In this document: piece by piece, positions 58,351 through 64,000 of the stretch
Layout of the letters: each line of letters starts with the position of its first letter
How positions within the stretch are numbered: the first letter of the stretch is position 1
Assembly (NCBI RefSeq): GCF_014200595.1
Contig: NZ_JACHCG010000001.1
Location: 186,001-250,000, forward strand
From: Pedobacter cryoconitis
GTDB lineage: Bacteria > Bacteroidota > Bacteroidia > Sphingobacteriales > Sphingobacteriaceae
Direction of reading: 5' to 3'
DNA length: 64,000 nucleotides
Notes under the pieces: generated by a model
What the model was told of the DNA's origin: nothing
Database searches by the model: none
The model's input: the letters and a program-made list of their open reading frames with translations, nothing else
Translations under genes and position numbers: made by a program

Positions 58351-58737
58351 CTATTGATTTTTAGATTTGGTTTTAATTTTAGCTGATTTAACAATAGGAG
58401 TGGAGGGACTTTGAGAAGTAATAGATTCTTCTACATCTTTCGCTAAGAATGTTTCCAGTGCGTCTAATTTTGATGTCCAGAATACTTTATACTGTTCAAT
58501 CCATTCCGCAACTTCGTTCAATTTCTCTAACCTTGCCTCACATATCCTTTCCCTGCCTTGCTGTTTAATATTGATCAAACCACACTCCATTAGTATTTTT
58601 ATATGCTTTGAAATTGCAGGGCGGCTAATTTCAAAGTTGCCAGCTACTGTATTCAGATTTAAAGATTGAGTTGCAATCATATTCAAAATCTCTCTGCGTG
58701 TAGGATCAGCAATCGCCTGAAAAACATCTCTTCTCAT
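58351..58737 (-). CDS. ArsR-family regulator
   Basis: A 128-aa winged-helix protein: MRRDVFQAIADPTRREIL start, VAGNFEISRPAISKHIKIL recognition helix and ERICEARLEKLNEV wing. No metal-binding cysteine pair (the classic ELCVC-type motif) is seen, so it probably does not sense arsenic. The C-terminal 25 residues are basic and low-complexity (SAKIKTKSKNQ). First gene of the ArsR-AHSA1 pair; the upstream 253-bp spacer to the divergent MFS gene holds no other gene. Confidence 0.92.
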   Translation of the reverse strand: MRRDVFQAIADPTRREILNMIATQSLNLNTVAGNFEISRPAISKHIKILMECGLINIKQQGRERICEARLEKLNEVAEWIEQYKVFWTSKLDALETFLAKDVEESITSQSPSTPIVKSAKIKTKSKNQ

Positions 58738-58990
58738 TTGGTCTGGCTAATTGTGTAGCCGTTCGGTTACAAATATAAATGAAACCTTTTGGTTACGGAA
58801 ATTATTTAAAAGAAAATATATAGCTAGTAAATATATTAATATGTAAAAATGTCAAGATATCTCGGTATCAAACTATCAATGTATCATTATGTGGAAGGGT
58901 ACTATCAATTAATAACTTATGGCAATATTTTAATGCTTATTTGATACTCAATCTCTATTTTTTTTCTTATGTTGCTACTACAACCAATGT

Positions 58991-60331
58991 ATGAACCGAC
59001 AAACTGACCTATCCGCAATCGAACAATCAACTGATGAAAACCGGGAGCCGTCCAGGATCTCCAAACAACGGCTTAAAGCTATTTTTGGAGGTTCAATAGG
59101 GAACCTGGTAGAATGGTACGACTGGTATGCCTACTCCGCATTTTCCATTTACTTTTCTTCCTCTTTTTTTCCCTCGGGTAATTTAACTGCCCAACTGATG
59201 AATACGACAGGGATTTTTGCGCTTGGCTTTTTGATGCGCCCAATCGGCGGATGGATGTTTGGCCGTATTGCTGATAAAGCAGGACGTAAACAAAGTATGA
59301 CATTATCCGTGTTACTGATGTCTCTGGGGTCATTACTGATTGCATTAACACCAACTTACAAAACAATAGGATTGGTGGCCCCGTTACTGCTGCTGACCGC
59401 CAGATTATTACAAGGACTTAGCGTTGGGGGTGAATACGGAGTCTCTGCAACCTACTTAAGCGAAATGGCCTCTAAAAACCGCCGTGGATTTTATTCCAGC
59501 TTCCAGTATGTTACACTGATCGGAGGACAGCTGATTGCGTTAGGTATACAGATCATCCTTCAAAGAGTACTCACAGAAGATCAGTTAACTTCCTGGGGAT
59601 GGCGCATCCCTTTCGTCGTTGGAGCTATACTTTCTGTTGTAGCCCTTTACCTTCGTAAAAATCTGCATGAAACAAAAGCTTTTGAAGCCCGCAAGAGTAA
59701 AAAAGATAGCGGAACGATCAGAGAATTACTCAAACACCCTAAAGCTATACTAACTGTGGTAGGAATGACACTGGGAGGAACCCTCGCATTTTATACCTAC
59801 ACCACCTATATGCAGAAATTCCTGGTCAATACCGTTCATCTTTCCAAAGGGGACGCCACACTTTTATCTTTCTTCTCCCTGCTCATCTTTGCCTTGTTAC
59901 AACCGGTTTTCGGTACTCTTTCTGACCGTATTGGCCGTAAGCCACTTCTCATTGGCTTTGGCACACTGGGAACTATTTTTACCGTTCCTCTGCTCACCAC
60001 ATTGAGCAATACAACTTCACAATGGAGTGCTTTTTTCCTGTTACTGGCAGGTTTAATTATTGTGAGTGGATACACCAGTATTAATGCAATTGTAAAAGCA
60101 GAATTGTTTCCGGCACAAATCAGAGCATTGGGCGTTGGTTTACCTTATGGAATTACAGTAGCCATATTTGGAGGAACAGTTGAATATTTAGCCTTATGGT
60201 CCAAAAAAATAGGGCATGAACCCTATTTTTACTGGTATATCACCGCCTGTATATTTTTCTCTCTCGTGGTTTACGTGTTTATGAGAGATTCTAAAGAGAC
60301 TTCAAAATTGAATGAAGATCCGGAAAACTAA
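58991..60331 (+). CDS. MFS transporter, MHS (metabolite:H+ symporter) type
   Basis: A 446-aa inner-membrane protein with twelve hydrophobic helices. The MHS signature is clear: GSIGNLVEWYDWYAYSAFS at helix 1, GWMFGRIADKAGRKQSM (loop 2-3), GLSVGGEYGVSATYLSEMA and a second DRIGRKP loop. By similarity it resembles alpha-ketoglutarate/dicarboxylate permeases such as KgtP, so a di- or tricarboxylate is the likely substrate. Start ATG 58991. It ends 6 nt before the end of the convergent DUF3078 gene. Confidence 0.93.
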   Translation: MNRQTDLSAIEQSTDENREPSRISKQRLKAIFGGSIGNLVEWYDWYAYSAFSIYFSSSFFPSGNLTAQLMNTTGIFALGFLMRPIGGWMFGRIADKAGRKQSMTLSVLLMSLGSLLIALTPTYKTIGLVAPLLLLTARLLQGLSVGGEYGVSATYLSEMASKNRRGFYSSFQYVTLIGGQLIALGIQIILQRVLTEDQLTSWGWRIPFVVGAILSVVALYLRKNLHETKAFEARKSKKDSGTIRELLKHPKAILTVVGMTLGGTLAFYTYTTYMQKFLVNTVHLSKGDATLLSFFSLLIFALLQPVFGTLSDRIGRKPLLIGFGTLGTIFTVPLLTTLSNTTSQWSAFFLLLAGLIIVSGYTSINAIVKAELFPAQIRALGVGLPYGITVAIFGGTVEYLALWSKKIGHEPYFYWYITACIFFSLVVYVFMRDSKETSKLNEDPEN

Positions 60332-60337
60332 AACAAA

Positions 60338-61228
60338 CTAGAACTTGTAAGTTACCCCAGCTCCAAAAATCTGTTTGACCTGCAACGCTTTTTTATCTCT
60401 GTTTACCCCATTGTCAACATAAGGTATTTTAGTTTTATCATCATAGATCAACTGTACACCCGCATTTACGGTCACAAACTTGTTCACCTTCATGAAAAGA
60501 TTTGCAGTATAATCCGTGTAAATGTTCCCTGGTTTATCCAGATAATCAGCATACAGCTTTAAAGTGTTTTCCAGACTAATATTCTCCACCAGGTTTACTT
60601 TATAATAAGCATCTAACGAAGCGCCAAACTGGAATTTGCTCTTTTTACCGGGATCAACACCAAAAGCGCCAGCATCAGAAAGTGTCTGGTCAGTGACCAT
60701 AATAATACGCGCAGCAGCAGGCGAAATGTTAATCCTGAAATTATCTGAGCGCTTATAAGCAAAACCAGGCCCAAAGGTCAGGTAAGCCGGGGCAAAAATA
60801 TTTGAAATCAAGGTTTGAGGCGTTGTCGAATAATTATAACCCTTTGCAAACTGCGTCTGGAAATTCGCATAGAAAGTATATAGCCAATATTGAGAAGCCT
60901 TGCGCCCCAATAAACTATTTAAAATAATCCTGTCATCATTTTTACGGGTACCAACATCTTGCTGTTTACTCAACCCATAGCCTAAAATAACTTTGTTATC
61001 CCAGCTCCAGACATCCTTTTTATAATTGAAATCATAATTGAACAGTATATTTCCTGCTATCGAGTTCACCCCGCCAGATGACCAGTTAGAAAAAGAACTT
61101 TGATTAATTAATAACGTGTTTTCCCCATGAATAGTCCACCTTTTTGTCGTGTCAACTTTTGGGGCAACCTGTGCATAGCCCATCAGGCTGATCACGGTCA
61201 ATGCTAAGGAAAGGATAAGTATTTTCAT
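60338..61228 (-). CDS. DUF3078 family exported protein
   Basis: A 296-aa exported protein (MKILILSLALTVISLMGYAQ signal peptide). The mature part starts WTIHGENTLLINQSSFSNWSSGG, the hallmark of DUF3078, and continues as a repeated-strand outer-membrane barrel (YNLFNYDFNYKKDVWSWDN; KIFGAGVTYKF at the end). Function unknown; widespread in Bacteroidota. Monocistronic; converges with the MFS gene. Confidence 0.92.
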   Translation of the reverse strand: MKILILSLALTVISLMGYAQVAPKVDTTKRWTIHGENTLLINQSSFSNWSSGGVNSIAGNILFNYDFNYKKDVWSWDNKVILGYGLSKQQDVGTRKNDDRIILNSLLGRKASQYWLYTFYANFQTQFAKGYNYSTTPQTLISNIFAPAYLTFGPGFAYKRSDNFRINISPAAARIIMVTDQTLSDAGAFGVDPGKKSKFQFGASLDAYYKVNLVENISLENTLKLYADYLDKPGNIYTDYTANLFMKVNKFVTVNAGVQLIYDDKTKIPYVDNGVNRDKKALQVKQIFGAGVTYKF

Positions 61229-61397
61229 AAGTGGATTTTATGTGTATAGATGTATTAAATATCACCATTTAATATTATTTATCCCAACCAACTCCTTTTC
61301 TGAACAAACTGCACAGCGAATTATCAAAGTTTCGTTAAAAAACGTTAAATTAACTGAAGCAAAGGCGCAGAACGATACAGTCAATCCAATTTTTGCT

Positions 61398-61405
61398 TAT
61401 TTTTG
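61398..61405 (+). promoter_or_regulatory. -7 element (TATTTTTG)
   Basis: TATTTTTG, an exact TAnnTTTG match, 21 nt before ATG 61427. A plausible promoter for the lipoprotein trio. Confidence 0.45.
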
Positions 61406-61426
61406 TTATACTTTAAATTTAAGGTC

Positions 61427-61807
61427 ATGAAAAGGAATTTAGTCATTATTTCAAGCCTGTTGTTCGGTGCTCTTTACGCTGGAACAGCAAGCGCGCAACA
61501 GTCAGGGTTAGCTCCGGATCAAAACCCGCGGTATAAAGAAAGCCAGGAAAAATATTTTAAGGTTGCAGACTCTCTGACGAGTAAACAGGGGACTACTGTT
61601 CAGAATACTTACAAAGCATATGACTGGTATGAAGCTAAACTGGAACGCCGTCGTCAGCGCCGTGAATGGAGACATGAAGAAAGAATGAATGGTTACTACG
61701 GTGACTTCTATCCTTCATTAAGCTTCGGCAGCAGCTATTATCCATATGGCGGTTATAACTATGGGGGCTATTACGGCGGACGTAGCAATTTCTGGTTCGG
61801 CTGGTAA
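61427..61807 (+). CDS. Small exported Gly/Tyr-rich protein (126 aa)
   Basis: ATG 61427 begins a signal peptide (MKRNLVIISSLLFGALYAGTASAQ); in-frame codons further upstream are not part of it. The mature protein has an Arg/Glu-rich helix (ERRRQRREWRHEERMNG) and a C-terminal YPYGGYNYGGYYGG repeat. Proteins of this look often sit next to LpoB-type lipoprotein genes; role unknown. It is followed by lpoB after 51 nt and is probably in the same operon. Confidence 0.75.
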   Translation: MKRNLVIISSLLFGALYAGTASAQQSGLAPDQNPRYKESQEKYFKVADSLTSKQGTTVQNTYKAYDWYEAKLERRRQRREWRHEERMNGYYGDFYPSLSFGSSYYPYGGYNYGGYYGGRSNFWFGW

Positions 61808-61858
61808 CAAAATCCAGAAAATACGATCTAACAATTATAAAAAAACAGAATAACACAG

Positions 61859-62455
61859 ATGAAATTCAATAGATTATTAACGGTTACAGCGCTTGCCGCT
61901 TCAGGAATGATGATTGCATCATGCTCATCCAGACAAGTAACACGAGTGAGTACAGATCAAACTATAGACATTAGTGGATCATGGAATAACAGTGATTCCA
62001 GACTGGCAGCAGATGAACTGACTAAGAACATTCTGAATGCAAGCTGGATCGGCACGCATCTGGATGAACATCAAGGCAAAAAACCAGTAGTAATTGTTGG
62101 ATTTGTTCAGAATAAAAGTCATGAGCATATTGATGCAGAAACTTTTGTAAAAGACATCGAAAGCTCTTTCATTCAAACACAAAGAGTACGTTTAGTACAA
62201 GGCGGTAAAAAACGTGAAGAATTACGTGCAGAAAAAGCGGATCAGCAAACGAACTCTTCTAACTCAACTATCAAAAAGTTTGGTTTAGAAAACGGTGCTG
62301 ATTATATCCTTCAGGGATCGATTAACTCTATCGTAGATGCACACAAACGTCAGAAAGTAGTTTATTACCAGGTAAATCTTGAACTGACTAATATTCAGAC
62401 TAATGAAGTGGTTTGGATCGGTGAGAAGAAAATAGCCAAATACGTTAAAAACTAA
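61859..62455 (+). CDS. lpoB: LpoB-like penicillin-binding-protein activator lipoprotein
   Basis: A 198-aa lipoprotein (lipobox IASCSS, Cys22) of the LpoB (PF13036) family. The ISGSWNNSDSRLAADELTK entry, GKKPVVIVGFVQNKSHEHID, FVKDIESSFIQTQRVRLV and GADYILQGSINSI segments match LpoB. In E. coli LpoB activates PBP1B from the outer membrane; a similar role here is inferred by family. Second gene of the operon; 62 nt upstream of the COG3014 gene. Confidence 0.9.
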   Translation: MKFNRLLTVTALAASGMMIASCSSRQVTRVSTDQTIDISGSWNNSDSRLAADELTKNILNASWIGTHLDEHQGKKPVVIVGFVQNKSHEHIDAETFVKDIESSFIQTQRVRLVQGGKKREELRAEKADQQTNSSNSTIKKFGLENGADYILQGSINSIVDAHKRQKVVYYQVNLELTNIQTNEVVWIGEKKIAKYVKN

Positions 62456-62517
62456 TCCCGTAATTTCTCCTTGTCCTGAAGATCATTCCATGATGTTCAG
62501 GACAATTTATAACAAAT

Positions 62518-63942
62518 ATGACAACCATTCGTACGTATACTCTTCGGGCATCAGTTGTAGGATTGATGCTTTTTTTATTTGGTTGCGCAAGTTATAACGA
62601 CCGTATTACCCCGTATTATAAAAACATTTCTACAGGGAATTACAAAGAGGCACAAATTGAACTCGACAAAAACAGCCTGATCCAAAAACCAAGAAATAAA
62701 TTGCTTTTTTTAATGGAAAAGGGGAGAGTAAGCCACTTGCTTGGAGATTATGAAAACAGTAACCGGTACTTTAACGAAGCCGATCAAATGCTTGAAATAG
62801 GTTTGACTGGTACCCTGGATGCAACTGTCGGCGTATTGGTCAACCCAATGACACAACGTTATAAAGGAGAAGATTTCGAGAAATTCATGATCCATTACTA
62901 TAAGGCACTTAACTATTTGTATCTGCATAACACAGATGAAGCAGTTGTAGAAGCCAGAAGGATCAGTTTGCAAGCACAGGAACAAGGAGATAAATTCAAT
63001 AATAAAGACAAGCGTTACGCTCAGGATGCTTTTTCTTTAATGCTGCAAGGCATGATTTACGAGAGTAATAAAGACATCAATAATGCTTTTATCTCTTACC
63101 GGAATGCCGTTGAAATTTATCAGAAAAGCCCGGATAAGACCTATTACGGTACACAAATGCCTTTAGGACTACAACAAGATGTAATCAGAACAGCTTATTT
63201 GAACGGATTTACTTCAGAAGCTGTACAATTTGAAACCGCATTTGGCATTAAATATAAACCAGAGAAAGCACCAGAAGGCGGTGAACTGATCTTCTTTTGG
63301 GAGAATGGTTTAGCACCTGTTAAAAAACAAGAAGACTTATTCTTTACTTTAACCAGGGGTGATGGTGGTAATCTGTTTTTCAGCAATGCAGCGGGTGGTC
63401 TACTGATCCCATTTGTTTATAGTGGTGACCGTGATAAATTGAATATTAAGGCCGTAGAGAGTTTAAGAGCTTCCTTCCCTAAATATGTTGCACAACCTTC
63501 TTATTACGCTTCAGCAGTGCTTAAGAATACGCAGGGCGATGTAACGCTTGAAAAAGCAGAAGATATCAATGAACTCGCTTTCAGAACGCTTCAACAGCGT
63601 ACACTGAATGAAATGAGTAAAGTACTTTCCAGATTAGCGGTTAAGAAAATAGCAGAATACGCTTTACGCGAAAGTGCAAAAAGAGAAGGCCAGAAAAACA
63701 ATACCTTATTAGAAGGCCTTGGTTATGGTATGCAGCTTTATAGCTTACTTTCTGAGAAGGCAGATACCCGTAACTGGCAATCTCTGCCAGGTAGTATTTC
63801 TTATGCCCGTATCCCTTTAAAAACGGGCGAAAACGAAATTACGTTAACACTTAAAAACGCGCAGGGAGGAGATGAAACCAAAACCATTAAAATCAATGGC
63901 AATGGGGGAATTCAGTTCTATAATTATTCAACATTACGCTAA
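62518..63942 (+). CDS. COG3014-like lipoprotein
   Basis: A 474-aa exported protein (lipobox LFGCAS, Cys23). The N-terminal 220 residues form TPR-like helical repeats (YKEAQIELDKNSLIQ, GRVSHLLGDYENSNRYF, DEAVVEARRISLQA, INNAFISYRNAVEIY); the C-terminal half is mixed with beta patterns and ends in GNGGIQFYNYSTLR. COG3014 proteins often sit beside lpoB. Probable envelope-assembly role with the two preceding genes; details unknown. A hairpin overlaps the stop. Confidence 0.85.
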   Translation: MTTIRTYTLRASVVGLMLFLFGCASYNDRITPYYKNISTGNYKEAQIELDKNSLIQKPRNKLLFLMEKGRVSHLLGDYENSNRYFNEADQMLEIGLTGTLDATVGVLVNPMTQRYKGEDFEKFMIHYYKALNYLYLHNTDEAVVEARRISLQAQEQGDKFNNKDKRYAQDAFSLMLQGMIYESNKDINNAFISYRNAVEIYQKSPDKTYYGTQMPLGLQQDVIRTAYLNGFTSEAVQFETAFGIKYKPEKAPEGGELIFFWENGLAPVKKQEDLFFTLTRGDGGNLFFSNAAGGLLIPFVYSGDRDKLNIKAVESLRASFPKYVAQPSYYASAVLKNTQGDVTLEKAEDINELAFRTLQQRTLNEMSKVLSRLAVKKIAEYALRESAKREGQKNNTLLEGLGYGMQLYSLLSEKADTRNWQSLPGSISYARIPLKTGENEITLTLKNAQGGDETKTIKINGNGGIQFYNYSTLR

Positions 63943-63980
63943 GTATTTGATCCACTGGTTGATTTGTGGATCAAATACTT
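63941..63980 (+). terminator. Terminator-like hairpin after the lipoprotein operon
   Basis: 15-bp perfect stem (63941-63955 with 63966-63980) that overlaps the stop codon. It is AT-rich and without a clear T-tract, so efficiency is uncertain. Confidence 0.65.
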
Positions 63981-63987
63981 ATATTTG
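63980..63987 (+). promoter_or_regulatory. -7 element for a gene beyond the right edge
   Basis: TATATTTG (TAnnTTTG) ends 6 nt before an ATG at 63994 that could begin the next gene, of which only two codons are visible. Confidence 0.35.
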
Positions 63988-64000
63988 TAAGGTATGATGC

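Overview
The window looks like a chromosomal segment of a Bacteroidota bacterium, most likely a Sphingobacteriaceae member such as Pedobacter. This rests on the gene families (CarboxypepD_reg-like TonB-dependent receptors, DUF4374, DUF3822, DUF3078, DUF5977, a YbiT-like ABC-F with a degenerate second half), on a tmRNA tag of GENNYALAA, on moderate-to-low GC, on weak Shine-Dalgarno sequences, and on repeated TAnnTTTG -7 promoter elements. No sequence search was run; species placement is inference.

Layout. 1-9900: cell-envelope genes. Two inverted paralogous polysaccharide-deacetylase lipoproteins (511-1389 +, 8221-9099 -) flank a YbiT-like ABC-F ATPase, a nitroreductase/GreA-like pair, a DUF5977 exported protein and a very AT-rich outer-membrane barrel gene. 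9850-15800: a carbohydrate block with a GH130-type phosphorylase/glycosidase behind a good sigma-54-like promoter, facing a translationally coupled pair of GT4 glycosyltransferases, the larger one fused to a six-hairpin glycosidase-like domain. 15800-20640: clpB, an EamA exporter, a secreted EEP nuclease/phosphatase. 20700-23830: an NAD-salvage locus with an NrtR-type Nudix regulator, then prs and nadV, preceded by two matching palindromic operators that overlap the promoter and the start codon. 23900-29150: housekeeping genes (pyrE, Nudix, coaD, rsmD, DUF3822, RecD/Pif1-like helicase).

29150-42040: small proteins, an exported cyclic-nucleotide-phosphodiesterase-like enzyme, an outer-membrane barrel, then a cell-surface-signalling-like operon on the minus strand (ECF sigma, divergent anti-sigma, DUF4374, TonB receptor, second DUF4374), followed by an exported acetolactate decarboxylase. 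42228-47730: an accessory pair, namely a membrane-anchored NACHT/STAND NTPase broken by two mutually compensating single-base indels in T-runs, and a tandem duplicate of PqiA-like membrane proteins. 47780-51550: SDR, Crp/Fnr regulator, aldo/keto reductase, AraC regulator. 51550-54000: a gene-poor accessory stretch beside the 3' end of ssrA with a truncated nitroreductase, a lipoprotein with a cysteine-bearing C-terminus and several orphan small ORFs. 54005-64000: ssrA (tmRNA), katG, an epoxide-hydrolase-like protein, an ArsR/AHSA1 pair, an MHS-family MFS permease, DUF3078, and a lipoprotein trio with LpoB and a COG3014 protein.

The likeliest candidates for something new are the NACHT protein, the tandem PqiA-like pair, the receptor operon with its non-canonical anti-sigma factor, the promoter/operator architecture of the NAD locus, and the sigma-54-like control of the GH130/GT cluster. 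No CRISPR array, intact transposase, tRNA gene or rRNA gene was seen.
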